A stretch of 54,574 nucleotides of DNA. Origin: a marine actinobacterium PHSC20C1. GTDB taxonomy: Bacteria; Actinomycetota; Actinomycetes; Actinomycetales; Microbacteriaceae. The DNA lies in contig CH672415.1 of the NCBI GenBank assembly GCA_000153145.1, forward strand, positions 2,533,645-2,588,218. Reading direction: 5' to 3'. The position numbers and the translations under genes were made by a program. Position 1 is the stretch's first letter. Every line of letters starts with the position of its first letter. Under the pieces are notes generated by a model. It was not told the origin of the DNA and made no database searches. It worked only from the letters and a program-made list of their open reading frames with translations. Positions 44,836 to 54,128 of this stretch are shown piece after piece.

Positions 44836-45063
44836 ATGTCGGAAGCCAAGAACAGCACTCCCAGTGACCGTGACGTCCTTGACGGCACCGGCCGTCATCC
44901 CGACGAATGGTTTGCTTTCTTGGATATTGCGGGGGCATCGAAGTGGCAACATCCGCAAATTGTGGGTTGGTTTGCCACCAACGCAGATCACTTGAGTAAC
45001 GATTGGGCGGAGTCTCTCGCCGTGCGTTATGAGGCGGCACGCGGAATGACGGTTTCCGAGTAG
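44836..45063 (+). CDS. Small DUF4287-like protein
   Basis: A 75-residue acidic protein. The core HPDEWFAFLDIAGASKWQHPQIVGWFATNADHLSNDWAESLAVRYEAARGM resembles the DUF4287 pattern (Trp-Phe, helix, second helix, W-x-x-x-x-x-V-x-Y-E-x-A-R-G). These stand-alone helical domains have no settled function. It is expressed from its own leaderless start (TAGGTT 6 bases upstream) between the RIO kinase and ispE. The assignment to DUF4287 is from memory of the pattern. Confidence 0.72.
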   Translation: MSEAKNSTPSDRDVLDGTGRHPDEWFAFLDIAGASKWQHPQIVGWFATNADHLSNDWAESLAVRYEAARGMTVSE

Positions 45064-45149
45064 CGTTCGCTCGGCTTTCCGGCCGACAACATCGCTCAGC
45101 GGCGAGGGATTTCGGCTGGTACGCGCACAGACAGGTACGCCGCACAAGG

Positions 45150-45155
45150 TAAGTT
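45150..45155 (+). promoter_or_regulatory. -10 element of a leaderless promoter for ispE
   Basis: TAAGTT, 6 bases before the ATG at 45162; no Shine-Dalgarno in the gap. Confidence 0.55.
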
Positions 45156-45161
45156 TGGTTC

Positions 45162-46100
45162 ATGACTACCGTCTCGGCAGCCTCCTCAATGGTTCACACT
45201 CGTGCCCCGGGCAAAATCAATGTCTTCCTCAAAGTGGGCTCGCTGCTTGACGATGGTTACCACGACGTTGCGATCGCCTATCAGGCGGTCTCGTTGTATG
45301 AAGACGTGCGCGCATTTCATGCCGACGACTTCTCGGTCTCTGTTTCAGGAACGGTCAATCTCTCTCGAGTGCCCACTGACGCGTCAAATATTGCGATCAA
45401 GGCTGCCCGCTTGCTTGCGCGTCGCACCGGCTACCGCGGTGGCGTTCGACTCGAGATTGAGAAGCACGTTCCGGTCACCGGCGGAATGGGTGGCGGATCA
45501 GCGGATGCCGCAGCAACACTTCTTGCCTGTGACGCCTTGTGGGGCACAGCGATCTCTCGCGAAGAAATGATCAACCTAGCTGCGGAACTTGGCGCCGACG
45601 TGCCGTTCTCTCTCACCGGGGGAACAGCAATCGGAACAGGTCGTGGCGACCAGCTCAGCCCAGCTCTTGCCAAGGGCCAGTTTCAGTGGGTGTTGGCGCT
45701 CTCAGACTCCGGGCTTTCAACCCCGGAGGTCTACGAAGAACTCGACCTTCACCGCCAGCGTCACTCTCAGGACATATTCCCGGCACAGGTAGCACCGATG
45801 GTTGATGCGGATGTCTTGCAGGCATTGCGTGCAGGCGATCCCCACATGCTTGCCGAAAGCCTCCACAATGACCTTCAAGCTCCTGCCCTCCACATGGAAC
45901 CGTCGCTGGCCGCAGTCATCGAACTTGGTGAGAAAAATGGTGCGCTCGCGGGCATTGTTTCGGGCTCTGGCCCAACGGTTGCCTTCCTTGCAGCAGACCT
46001 CGACTCGGCCCTAGAACTGCAAATTGCGCTGAGCGCGGCCCAAATGAATGTGGTGCGGGCAACAGGCCCGGTGCACGGAGCGCGAATCATCACCGACTAA
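45162..46100 (+). CDS. ispE: 4-diphosphocytidyl-2-C-methyl-D-erythritol kinase
   Basis: A 312-residue GHMP kinase of the MEP isoprenoid pathway, phosphorylating CDP-ME at its 2-hydroxyl. The N-terminal [12 protein letters not shown], the ATP motif [16 protein letters not shown] and the C-terminal [14 protein letters not shown] are the three GHMP motifs. It is leaderless (TAAGTT 6 bases before the ATG); a second in-frame ATG lies at codon 10. The ABC-F gene follows after 19 bases. This is its usual actinobacterial place near rsmA. Confidence 0.95.
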   Translation: MTTVSAASSMVHTRAPGKINVFLKVGSLLDDGYHDVAIAYQAVSLYEDVRAFHADDFSVSVSGTVNLSRVPTDASNIAIKAARLLARRTGYRGGVRLEIEKHVPVTGGMGGGSADAAATLLACDALWGTAISREEMINLAAELGADVPFSLTGGTAIGTGRGDQLSPALAKGQFQWVLALSDSGLSTPEVYEELDLHRQRHSQDIFPAQVAPMVDADVLQALRAGDPHMLAESLHNDLQAPALHMEPSLAAVIELGEKNGALAGIVSGSGPTVAFLAADLDSALELQIALSAAQMNVVRATGPVHGARIITD

Positions 46101-46106
46101 CCCGGC

Positions 46107-46112
46107 TAGGCT
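46107..46112 (+). promoter_or_regulatory. Candidate -10 for the ABC-F gene
   Basis: TAGGCT, 7 bases before the ATG at 46120; no Shine-Dalgarno. The gene could also be read through from ispE, 19 bases upstream. Confidence 0.4.
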
Positions 46113-46119
46113 TGCGAGA

Positions 46120-47961
46120 ATGGCACACCTTCTTGGCGCTGAGTCCCTCCACCTCGAATTTCCGACCCGTGTAATCTTCGACAAGGTCACGATCGGTCTT
46201 GACGAGGGCGACCGCATTGGAATTGTCGGTCGCAACGGTGACGGTAAGACGACTCTCATGCGCATGCTCTCCGGCAGGCTCGACCCCGACGAGGGGCGAG
46301 TGACGCGACGCAATGGCGTGACCCTCGGAATGCTCGATCAGGCCGATGAGCTTGACGGCACCAAGACGGTGCATGAGACGGTCATCGGCGATATCGATGA
46401 GCATGTGTGGGCCGGCGACCCCAAGGTTCGCGACGTTATTGCTGGTCTCGCCGCAGACATCCCGTGGGAGGCCAAAGTCGGCGACCTTTCGGGTGGTCAA
46501 CGTCGCCGTGTTGCACTTGCGACTCTGTTGATTGGTGACTGGGACGTCATCTTCTTGGATGAACCAACTAACCACCTCGACGTCGAAGGTATCTCTTGGC
46601 TTGCCGGTCACCTCAAGCGCCGTTGGGCCACCAACTCGGGCGGATTGCTCGTCGTCACTCACGACCGGTGGTTCCTTGACGAAATTTGTACCGCCACGTG
46701 GGAGGTGCACGATCGACTGATCGAGCCATTCGAGGGTGGCTATGCTGCCTACATTCTGCAGCGAGTCGAGCGTGACCGCATGGCGGCCGCGTCAGAGTCG
46801 AAGCGTCAAAACTTGATGCGCAAAGAGCTCGCATGGTTGCGCCGCGGTGCTCCTGCGCGAACGACTAAGCCGAAGTTCCGCATTGATGCGGCTAACGATT
46901 TGATCGAGAACGAGCCGCCAGCGCGTGACAGCGTGTCGCTGTCATCGATGGCGATGCAACGCCTAGGCAAGGATGTTGTTGACCTCGAGGGTGTCACCGT
47001 CACCTATCCCGTGATTGATCCGGCTACCGGTGTGGCCGGCGAGAAGACCGTGCTGAATGACATCACGTGGCGCATCGCGCCCGGCGAACGAACAGGCATC
47101 CTGGGCGTTAACGGCGCGGGAAAATCGACGCTGTTGTCGCTTGTTGCCGGCAGCCTGAACCCCACTAGTGGTCGGGTGAAGCGCGGAAAAACGATCAAGG
47201 TTGCCACACTTACACAGCAGCTTGCTGAGCTTGAAGACATCTGGAACGAGCGCGTCAGCACTGTCATCGGTCGCCATAAGAGCACCTATGTCACTGGCGG
47301 CAAGGAGATGACTCCGACGCAGATGCTCGAACGCGTTGGGTTTACGAGCGCGCAGCTCTCGACTCCGGTGAAGGACCTTTCGGGTGGACAGAAACGTCGA
47401 CTCCAGCTATTGCTTATTTTGCTCTCAGAACCCAACGTCTTGATTCTGGATGAGCCAACTAACGACCTCGATACCGACATGCTCGCGGCGATAGAGGACC
47501 TGCTAGACACGTTCCCCGGCACGCTATTGGTAGTGAGTCACGATAGGTACCTCATCGAGCGCGTGACTGACCAGCAGTACGCAGTCATGGAAGGCGGCTT
47601 CCGCCACCTACCTCGCGGTGTTGACCAGTATCTTGAGCTGCGGATGAAGCAACTCAAGGGGTCTTCGGGCAATTCGGCTGGTGCCGCTGCTGGCGCGCCC
47701 GACGCCACCACGGCAAAGCCAAAGCCGTCGTCATCTTTGACCGGTGCTGAACTGCGAACTTCGCAAAAGGAGCACGCGGCCGCTGGGCGAAAGATTGCCA
47801 AACTGCAGGGCCAGATCGCCGAACTACACCAGCGAATGGCTACCCACGACCAGTCAGATTTTGCTGGACTCGGCGCTCTCGTCGGCGAACAGCAAGCGGT
47901 ACAAGAGGCGCTCGACACCGTCGAGACGCGCTGGCTCGAACTCGACGAACTACTGGCGTAG
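46120..47961 (+). CDS. ABC-F family ATPase
   Basis: A 613-residue soluble ATPase with two ABC cassettes and no membrane segments. The first has GRNGDGKTT, LSGGQRRR and DEPTNHLD; the second has GVNGAGKST, LSGGQKRR and DEPTNDLD. Between them is the P-site tRNA-interaction linker (ELAWLRRGAPARTTKPKFR). The C-terminus after a low-complexity spacer is a coiled coil (SQKEHAAAGRKIAKLQGQIAELHQRM) as in Uup. ABC-F proteins act on ribosomes; Uup-like roles are probable, and drug protection cannot be excluded. The ATG at 46120 begins the conserved sequence; an upstream start would overlap ispE. Confidence 0.92.
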   Translation: MAHLLGAESLHLEFPTRVIFDKVTIGLDEGDRIGIVGRNGDGKTTLMRMLSGRLDPDEGRVTRRNGVTLGMLDQADELDGTKTVHETVIGDIDEHVWAGDPKVRDVIAGLAADIPWEAKVGDLSGGQRRRVALATLLIGDWDVIFLDEPTNHLDVEGISWLAGHLKRRWATNSGGLLVVTHDRWFLDEICTATWEVHDRLIEPFEGGYAAYILQRVERDRMAAASESKRQNLMRKELAWLRRGAPARTTKPKFRIDAANDLIENEPPARDSVSLSSMAMQRLGKDVVDLEGVTVTYPVIDPATGVAGEKTVLNDITWRIAPGERTGILGVNGAGKSTLLSLVAGSLNPTSGRVKRGKTIKVATLTQQLAELEDIWNERVSTVIGRHKSTYVTGGKEMTPTQMLERVGFTSAQLSTPVKDLSGGQKRRLQLLLILLSEPNVLILDEPTNDLDTDMLAAIEDLLDTFPGTLLVVSHDRYLIERVTDQQYAVMEGGFRHLPRGVDQYLELRMKQLKGSSGNSAGAAAGAPDATTAKPKPSSSLTGAELRTSQKEHAAAGRKIAKLQGQIAELHQRMATHDQSDFAGLGALVGEQQAVQEALDTVETRWLELDELLA

Positions 47962-48022
47962 TAGCGCAGAGTAGCAACTAGAGCAGGCCAGAGCTGGCGC
48001 TGTTCGCTGGGGGAATTGCGTC

Positions 48023-49114
48023 TTAGCCGAGCGCAGCGACGCCAGCCGCGCGGGCAATCTCGACGGCGCCGAGGGACAACAGCGCGATCGCGGCCCACGA
48101 AATAAGGGCAACCGCGAGCGAGCGACCACCGGTGCGAACGAGGTTGCCCAATCGAATGGACGCGCCAAGTCCGAAGAGTGCCATGCCCAGTACGAGCTCT
48201 TGGGCATATCCGGCGATATCAAGAAAGCCGACGGGCAGCGGCACAAAAGTTCGAACCAGCACAGCAACGAGGAATCCGACGACAAAGAGGGGCAAGAGAG
48301 CGGGACGCTGTGCAGCACCGCGGTCTGCGATGAGTGAACCGGCATCCGCGGTATCCGCAGCATCCGCAGCCGCCGTGGACTTGCGGTCGCTGTGGGCAAC
48401 AACGACCCCGGCAAGGGCGACCATGGGGGCAAGCATCGCTACTCGAGTGAGCTTCACCACAACGGCAATTGCTAGAGCGGTTGCTCCCGCGATCTGGGCC
48501 GTCGCGACCACCTGGCCGACATCGTGCACACTCGCACCCACCCACATCCCGAACTCTGCAGTGTCGAGACCGAGGATCGGACGCAGGGCAGGCAAAAGGG
48601 CGATTGCAAGAGTTCCGCACAGGGTAACGAGAGCGATTGGTGTTGCGGTGTCAGAGTCCTTAGCGCGAGTGACACCTGCCATCGCGCCGATGGCTGAAGC
48701 ACCACAGATTGAAAATCCTGCAGCGATCAGCAACGGCTGCTGCCCGGGCAGCCGCATCAGGCGTCCGAGGCCCCACGTGAGAAAGAAGGTGATGACGACA
48801 ATCACCACGATCATTCCGAGCACTAGCCAGCCGAGTTCGGCGATGTTTACCAGGCTCAACTTGAAGCCCAACAAGACAACACCGATCCGCAACAGACGGC
48901 GGGAGGCAATCGCGAGCCCCGGCTTCACTGAGGCGCGCAGTGAGTCGCGCAATGGAAGGGCCGAAAATAGGATGCCCAACACAACGCACGCCGTCAGCGT
49001 GGGAATCGCGGGCACCACAAAACTAATCAGAATCGCAAGACCAAAAGCTCCGAGCGCGAGAGCCAAGCCGGGGGAGTTGCGTCGCAGGGCAGCGCTGGCG
49101 TCTGCCCTATTCAC
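48023..49114 (-). CDS. YeiH/UPF0324-family putative sulfate exporter
   Basis: A 363-residue membrane protein with about ten helices. LGILFSALPLRDSLRASVKPGLAIASRRLLRIGVVLLGFKLSL is the first conserved block, ICGASAIGAMAGV the second, and MWVGASVHDVGQVVATAQIAG the third, all typical of the family. The transported ion has been suggested to be sulfate or similar, but this is weakly supported. A GTG start overlaps the stop of the MarR gene by 8 bases, so it is translationally coupled to its regulator. Confidence 0.9.
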   Translation of the reverse strand: MNRADASAALRRNSPGLALALGAFGLAILISFVVPAIPTLTACVVLGILFSALPLRDSLRASVKPGLAIASRRLLRIGVVLLGFKLSLVNIAELGWLVLGMIVVIVVITFFLTWGLGRLMRLPGQQPLLIAAGFSICGASAIGAMAGVTRAKDSDTATPIALVTLCGTLAIALLPALRPILGLDTAEFGMWVGASVHDVGQVVATAQIAGATALAIAVVVKLTRVAMLAPMVALAGVVVAHSDRKSTAAADAADTADAGSLIADRGAAQRPALLPLFVVGFLVAVLVRTFVPLPVGFLDIAGYAQELVLGMALFGLGASIRLGNLVRTGGRSLAVALISWAAIALLSLGAVEIARAAGVAALG

Positions 49115-49598
49115 CGTCGAGGCTCAATTTTCTGAGCAGCGAGCTCAGTCGTTCTTGTTCGCTCGCCGACATCCGGGCCAACAACTTGGTCTCAGCGTGC
49201 ACGAGCGAAGTAATTGCACCATCGACGCCTTCGCGACCTGTCGCCGTCATCACAACGATTACGCCGCGCCCATCGTTAGGGTCGGTGCGACGCTCCACAA
49301 GATGACGAGACACCATCCGGTCGATGCGATTAGTCATCGTGCCACTCGACACCATCGTCTGCTGAACGAGAGCAGTCGGACTCAGCTGATACGGAGCTCC
49401 AGCCTTGCGCAGGGCCGAGAGCACATCGAATTCCCACGGCTCCAGACCAGAAACCGCGAAGGCCACCTTGCGGGCGCGTTCCAAATGTTTAGCCAAACGG
49501 CCGACACGACTAAGAACATGCAGTGGCGCAAAGTCGAGATCGGGCCGCTCACGCGACCACGCTTCGACAATTCGGTCGACTTCGTCGCGTTGGGGCAT
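49107..49598 (-). CDS. MarR-family regulator
   Basis: A 163-residue winged-helix regulator. The DNA-binding part is LEPWEFDVLSALRKAGAPYQLSPTALVQQTMVSSGTMTNRIDRMVSRHLVERRTDPNDGRGVIVVMTATG, including the DxRG wing of MarR proteins. It overlaps the start of the exporter gene, so it most likely controls that gene. The ATG has no ribosome-binding site, and GATAAT ends 6 bases upstream. The tRNA-Gln gene lies about 150 bases away on the other strand. Confidence 0.92.
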   Translation of the reverse strand: MPQRDEVDRIVEAWSRERPDLDFAPLHVLSRVGRLAKHLERARKVAFAVSGLEPWEFDVLSALRKAGAPYQLSPTALVQQTMVSSGTMTNRIDRMVSRHLVERRTDPNDGRGVIVVMTATGREGVDGAITSLVHAETKLLARMSASEQERLSSLLRKLSLDGE

Positions 49599-49604
49599 CC
49601 GGTT

Positions 49605-49610
49605 ATTATC
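49605..49610 (-). promoter_or_regulatory. -10 element of a leaderless promoter for the MarR-exporter operon
   Basis: Minus-strand GATAAT, 6 bases before the ATG at 49598; no Shine-Dalgarno. Confidence 0.5.
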
Positions 49611-49746
49611 TCAGTTTCGACAGCCCAATGTGCGCGCTTACGGGCTCCAGACGCCAGCAAAATCGTGTGTGAAAGCTCCGAATCAGGCTAGTTGGACGAC
49701 ACAGCCCCAATGATCTGGCAGAATTGATGAGTGCCTTCGGGTGCGG

Positions 49747-49818
49747 TCCGCTTTGGTGTAATGGCAGCACGGCAGCCTTTGGAGCTGTCCAGTCTAGGTT
49801 CGAATCCTAGAGGCGGAG
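49747..49818 (+). tRNA. tRNA-Gln (anticodon TTG)
   Basis: The 72-base cloverleaf has acceptor arms TCCGCTT (49747-49753) and AGGCGGA (49811-49817) with discriminator G. The anticodon loop is CTTTGGA with anticodon TTG. The T arm is CTAGG-TTCGAAT-CCTAG. CCA is not encoded. It sits just upstream of glmU, which makes UDP-GlcNAc from glucosamine 1-phosphate. Confidence 0.96.
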
Positions 49819-49875
49819 CTTTTCCCCAGTCTCAGCGACTTCTCATGCTGCGTATTGGGCGTCTCTCATTCAGGG

Positions 49876-49881
49876 CACAAT
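49876..49881 (+). promoter_or_regulatory. Candidate -10 for glmU
   Basis: CACAAT, 6 bases before the ATG at 49888. It deviates from TANNNT at the first base but keeps the leaderless spacing. Confidence 0.4.
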
Positions 49882-49887
49882 AGCTTT

Positions 49888-51324
49888 ATGACCGAACACA
49901 AACTCGCCGTCATTGTTCTCGCTGCGGGCCAAGGCACACGCATGAAGTCTGCCAAGCCCAAAGTTTTGCACCGCCTAGCCGGTCGCGAACTTATAGGGCA
50001 CGTCGTGGCTGTTGCGCGCGAACTGAACCCTGACCACGTGATCGCTGTAGTGCGACACCAGCGGGACGAAGTTGTGGCAACGCTTTCTGAGCTCATGCCC
50101 GACATCCTTATTGTTGACCAGGATGACATTCCCGGCACCGGTCGTGCCGTAGAAGTTGCGGTTGATTCGCTTCCCGCCGACTTCGACGGGGATGTCGTGG
50201 TCGTCAGCGGTGATGTTCCGCTTCTTGACTCCGCAACGCTCGCATCGCTACTCGCACAGCACCGCGCTCAGTCAGCTGCCGCCACTGTGCTCTCCGCGAT
50301 CCTCGATGACGCCACAGGTTACGGCCGAGTGGTACGCGGAGCCGACGGTGGGCTCGACCGTATCGTCGAGCAAAAAGATGCAACAGCCGAAGAAATTGCG
50401 ATCACTGAAATCAACTCGGGCACCTACGTATTCCGAGTTGGACCGCTTCGTGAGCAGCTCGTTCGCATCACCACAGACAATGCACAGGCAGAAAAATACA
50501 TCACGGATGTCGTTGGACTACTGCGGGGAGTCGGAGCCATCGTTTCTGCGATGCCCGTCACCGCCGGATGGATGGTCGCCGGCGTCAACGACCGCGTGCA
50601 GCTTGCAGAAGCAGCTCGCCGCATGAACGAACTCATCGTGCAGAAATGGCAGCGCGCCGGCGTCACAATCGAAGACCCGGCAACCACGTGGATCGACGCA
50701 GACGTCACCCTCAACCCCGATGTTGAGATCCTGCCCGGCACCCAACTTAAGGGTGCGACACTCGTGGAATCCGGCGCAATCATTGGGCCAGACACCACTC
50801 TTGTCGATTGCGAAGTCGGCGCTGGCGCAATCGTTAAACGCACTGACGCAACACTCAGTGTGATCGGTGCCGGGGCATCCGTCGGACCGTTTGCGTACCT
50901 GCGTCCCAATACCAAGCTGGGTGCCGATGGCAAGATTGGTGCCTTCGTGGAAACCAAAAACTCCACCATCGGCGTGGGCAGTAAAGTGCCGCACTTGAGC
51001 TACGTTGGCGACACCGAAGTTGGTGAACATTCCAACATCGGCGCTGGCACCATCACAGCAAATTACGACGGAGTGAACAAGAACCGAACGGTAGTTGGCT
51101 CGCACGTGCGCACCGGGTCACACAACGTGTTCGTCGCTCCGGTTAGAATTGCTGACGGAGCGTATACCGGAGCCGGGTCGGTCATCCGAAAAGATGTACC
51201 GGCGGGCGCTTTGGGCATAAATGTTGCTCCGCAGCGCAACATCAGTGGCTGGGTTGAAACCAATCGAGCGGGAACTGCAGCGGCTCAGGCAGCCGAAGCA
51301 GCAACTGACGATTCTCAAGCCTGA
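49888..51324 (+). CDS. glmU: Bifunctional UDP-N-acetylglucosamine pyrophosphorylase / glucosamine-1-phosphate N-acetyltransferase
   Basis: A 478-residue enzyme making UDP-GlcNAc for peptidoglycan and other polymers. The N-terminal half is the uridylyltransferase (LAAGQGTRMKSAKPKVLH, then DIPGTGRAVEVA). The C-terminal half is a left-handed beta-helix acetyltransferase (VGPFAYLRPNTKLG, then NSTIGVGSKVPHLSYVGDTEVGEHSNIGAGTITANYDG). A short disordered Ala-rich tail ends it. I use the ATG at 49888, since homology begins there and a longer frame has no support. prs follows 41 bases downstream, the standard pairing. Confidence 0.96.
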   Translation: MTEHKLAVIVLAAGQGTRMKSAKPKVLHRLAGRELIGHVVAVARELNPDHVIAVVRHQRDEVVATLSELMPDILIVDQDDIPGTGRAVEVAVDSLPADFDGDVVVVSGDVPLLDSATLASLLAQHRAQSAAATVLSAILDDATGYGRVVRGADGGLDRIVEQKDATAEEIAITEINSGTYVFRVGPLREQLVRITTDNAQAEKYITDVVGLLRGVGAIVSAMPVTAGWMVAGVNDRVQLAEAARRMNELIVQKWQRAGVTIEDPATTWIDADVTLNPDVEILPGTQLKGATLVESGAIIGPDTTLVDCEVGAGAIVKRTDATLSVIGAGASVGPFAYLRPNTKLGADGKIGAFVETKNSTIGVGSKVPHLSYVGDTEVGEHSNIGAGTITANYDGVNKNRTVVGSHVRTGSHNVFVAPVRIADGAYTGAGSVIRKDVPAGALGINVAPQRNISGWVETNRAGTAAAQAAEAATDDSQA

Positions 51325-51365
51325 CCGAGGAACGCCGTAACCGCGGCAGAGAGCGAGTCCCCCAC

Positions 51366-52343
51366 GTGGCCAGCATCAAGATTTCCGGTCAGAAGCGACT
51401 CGTGCTTGTCTCCGGGCGGGCACACCCCCAGCTTGCGATCGACATTGCGAACGAACTCGAAAGCGACCTCGTCCCCACCGACGCGCGCACGTTCGCGAAT
51501 GGTGAAATCTATGCCCGCTACGACGAGAGTGTTCGAGGATGCGACGCCTTCGTCATCCAATCGCACACTGAGCCCATCAACGAATGGCTCATGGAGCAAC
51601 TGATCATGGTGGATGCCCTCAAGCGGGCCTCTGCGAAGCGCATCACTGTTGTCTCGCCTTTCTATCCTTACGCCCGTCAAGACAAGAAGGGTCGTGGCCG
51701 CGAACCAATTAGCGCCCGCCTTATTGCTGACCTATACAAGGCTGCCGGTGCCGACCGCATCATGAGCGTCGACCTCCACGCCGCCCAAATTCAGGGCTTC
51801 TTCGACGGCCCCGTCGACCATCTCTTCGCAATGCCCGTCTTGCTCGAGCACTTCCGCAAGCAGCTTGACCCGTCAACCCTCACCGTTGTGAGCCCAGACA
51901 TGGGTCGTGTACGCGTTGCCGATATTTGGAGCGACAAGCTCGGCGCCCCGCTTGCGATCATTCACAAGCGTCGCGACCCTCTCGTGCCCAACCAGGTCAC
52001 CGTTCACGACATTGTTGGTGACGTCGATGGCCGCGTCTGCTTGATCGTCGATGACATGATCGACACCGGCGGAACCATCGTCAAGGCAGCGGAAGCGCTC
52101 AAGCGTGCCGGTGCGCTCAAGGTTGTTGTGGCTGCGACTCACGCGATCTTCTCAGATCCAGCACCCACGATCTTGCAGAGCGACTTCATCGATTCCGTTG
52201 TTGTCACTGACACCCTGCCGATTCCCGAGCACAAGCGTTTTCCGACGCTCACGATTCTGCCAATCGCGCCGCTTCTGGCTCGCGCAATCCACGAAGTGTT
52301 CGACGACGGTTCGGTTACATCGATGTTCGACGGTGCGGCCTAA
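51366..52343 (+). CDS. prs: Ribose-phosphate pyrophosphokinase
   Basis: A 325-residue enzyme converting ribose 5-phosphate and ATP to PRPP for nucleotides, His and Trp. Conserved parts are VSGRAHPQLAIDIANEL, the ATP/Mg region SPFYPYARQDKKGRGREPISARLIADL, VSPDMGRVRVADIW and the PRPP-binding CLIVDDMIDTGGTIVKAAEALK. The GTG at 51366 (VASIKISG) has no clear Shine-Dalgarno. It is co-directional with glmU. Confidence 0.96.
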   Translation: MASIKISGQKRLVLVSGRAHPQLAIDIANELESDLVPTDARTFANGEIYARYDESVRGCDAFVIQSHTEPINEWLMEQLIMVDALKRASAKRITVVSPFYPYARQDKKGRGREPISARLIADLYKAAGADRIMSVDLHAAQIQGFFDGPVDHLFAMPVLLEHFRKQLDPSTLTVVSPDMGRVRVADIWSDKLGAPLAIIHKRRDPLVPNQVTVHDIVGDVDGRVCLIVDDMIDTGGTIVKAAEALKRAGALKVVVAATHAIFSDPAPTILQSDFIDSVVVTDTLPIPEHKRFPTLTILPIAPLLARAIHEVFDDGSVTSMFDGAA

Positions 52344-52396
52344 GCCCTCACACTGTCGATTCTGTGCGCTCGGTTTTTGAGCGCGCGACACAGGCA

Positions 52397-52402
52397 TACA
52401 GT
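52397..52402 (+). promoter_or_regulatory. -10 element of a leaderless promoter for the acyl-CoA ligase
   Basis: TACAGT, 6 bases before the ATG at 52409; the gap TAAGGC offers no properly spaced Shine-Dalgarno. Confidence 0.55.
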
Positions 52403-52408
52403 TAAGGC

Positions 52409-54112
52409 ATGACTGTGTTGTCCGATCGCCCCTGGCTCGCAAACTACGCCGACGGCGTACCTGACGAGATCCCGTTGCCCGAAGGATCGCTCTACGATCT
52501 GGTTGCGGCATCCATCGCTGAATACCCGCGCAGCGTAGCGCTTGAGTTCTTTGGCAGAGAGACCACGTACGCCGAACTCGGGGAGCAGATTGATCGTGCG
52601 GCCGAGGGGCTTCGCCTCCTCGGAGTGCAAAAGGGCGACAGGGTCGCGCTCGTGCTTCCCAACTGCCCGCAGCACATTGTCGCGTTCTATGCGGTGTTGC
52701 GTTTGGGCGCGATTGTCGTTGAACACAATCCGCTCTACACACCGCGTGAGCTTCGTCACCAGTTTGAGGACCATGCGGCACGCGTCGTTATCGCTTGGAA
52801 TAACGTCGTCGCTACACTGCAAGATTTTCCTGCGGATGTTGCGGTGGAGACCATCATCTCTGTCGATGTCACCCGGTCCATGCCTGTTGTCACGCGGGCG
52901 CTGTTGAGATTGCCGATCGCAAAGGCCCGCGAGTCCCGCACGGCACTCACCACGAACGTGCGCGGCACGATCATCTGGGAAGACTTGCTGAAGTCCGCAC
53001 CGATTGATGCCCACATCGTGAAACCCGAGGCGAAAGATCTCGCGCTTATTCAGTACACGAGCGGCACTACGGGCAGCCCCAAGGGCGCGATGCTCTCGCA
53101 CCTTAACCTCTCGACTAACGCAGCGCAGGCCCGCGCGTGGGTGCCGACGGTACCGCGCGGTACCGCCGTCGTCTATGCGGTACTTCCGATGTTCCATGCC
53201 TACGGACTTACGCTGTGTCTGACGTTCGCGATGAGCATGGGGGCCAGACTCGTCCTGTTCCCCAAGTTTGACCCTGATCTCGTTCTTGCCGTGATCAAGA
53301 AGCGCCCCGCAACGTTCTTGCCAGCGGTGCCGCCAATCTATGAGCGGCTCACCGTCTCCGCGGATGCTGCGGGTGTTTCATTGAAGGGCATTGAGATCGC
53401 CATTTCCGGAGCGATGCCACTCTCGGCCACTGTTGTCGAGCCGTGGGAGGAACGCACCGGAGGAACCCTCGTTGAGGGCTACGGCCTGTCAGAAACGAGC
53501 CCTGTTCTCATAGCCAACCCTGTTGGGCCATCGCGCCGAGCAGGAACCGTCGGACTGCCGCTACCCAATACAGAGATCCGGGTCGTCGACCCCGAGAACC
53601 CGTCAGTGGATCGCGAACCTGGCGAGGAAGGGGAGCTCATCGTGCGCGGCCCCCAAGTATTCTCCGGATACTGGGGTAAGCCAGAAGAGACCGCCGAGGT
53701 CTTTGTGCCGACTGCGGATGACGGCAACGACTGGTTCCGTACCGGTGACATCGTCTCGGTCGACGTTGACGGTTTTGTCAGCGTTGTTGACCGCATCAAG
53801 GAACTCATCATTACTGGCGGCTTCAACGTTGCGCCGAGTGAGGTCGAGGAAGCCCTGCGGCAGCATGCCTCCATTGCGGATGCTGCCGTCGTTGGGCTAC
53901 CAGACGATCACAGTGGCGAGATTGTTGTCGCTGCAGTCGTGCTTGCGGAGGGCGCAACTCTCGACGAAACAACCGTCCGAGACTTTGTACGCGCGAACCT
54001 TGCGGCCTACAAGGTGCCGAAGAGCGTTGTCAGCGTAGACGAGTTGCCCAAGTCGCTCATCGGTAAAGTACTGCGTCGACAGGTGCGAGAACAGCTGATC
54101 GCGGAGCGCTAG
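52409..54112 (+). CDS. Long-chain fatty acyl-CoA ligase/AMP-dependent synthetase
   Basis: A 567-residue adenylating enzyme that activates a carboxylic acid with ATP and transfers it to CoA. The P-loop is YTSGTTGSPKGAML, then LVEGYGLSETSP (adenylate-binding), WFRTGDIVSVD, and the C-terminal GGFNVAPSEVEEAL and LPKSLIGKVLRRQ with the catalytic Lys. Chain-length preference is not predictable, but the motifs favour medium or long fatty acids. A similar ligase sits at this place in the mycobacterial rsmA-ispE-prs-glmU region, so it may be part of the conserved block. The ATG is leaderless. Confidence 0.93.
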   Translation: MTVLSDRPWLANYADGVPDEIPLPEGSLYDLVAASIAEYPRSVALEFFGRETTYAELGEQIDRAAEGLRLLGVQKGDRVALVLPNCPQHIVAFYAVLRLGAIVVEHNPLYTPRELRHQFEDHAARVVIAWNNVVATLQDFPADVAVETIISVDVTRSMPVVTRALLRLPIAKARESRTALTTNVRGTIIWEDLLKSAPIDAHIVKPEAKDLALIQYTSGTTGSPKGAMLSHLNLSTNAAQARAWVPTVPRGTAVVYAVLPMFHAYGLTLCLTFAMSMGARLVLFPKFDPDLVLAVIKKRPATFLPAVPPIYERLTVSADAAGVSLKGIEIAISGAMPLSATVVEPWEERTGGTLVEGYGLSETSPVLIANPVGPSRRAGTVGLPLPNTEIRVVDPENPSVDREPGEEGELIVRGPQVFSGYWGKPEETAEVFVPTADDGNDWFRTGDIVSVDVDGFVSVVDRIKELIITGGFNVAPSEVEEALRQHASIADAAVVGLPDDHSGEIVVAAVVLAEGATLDETTVRDFVRANLAAYKVPKSVVSVDELPKSLIGKVLRRQVREQLIAER

Positions 54113-54128
54113 GCTGCGCCGAAGCTAT

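Noticed and set aside
48132-49691. A 519-residue plus-strand frame over the YeiH and MarR genes
   Set aside because: Its composition is Arg/Thr/Ala-rich without folds, and both genes underneath are well supported.
49747-49818. tRNA-Gln as an integration site
   Set aside because: No integrase gene and no repeat of the tRNA 3' end was seen in the window; normal housekeeping genes flank it.
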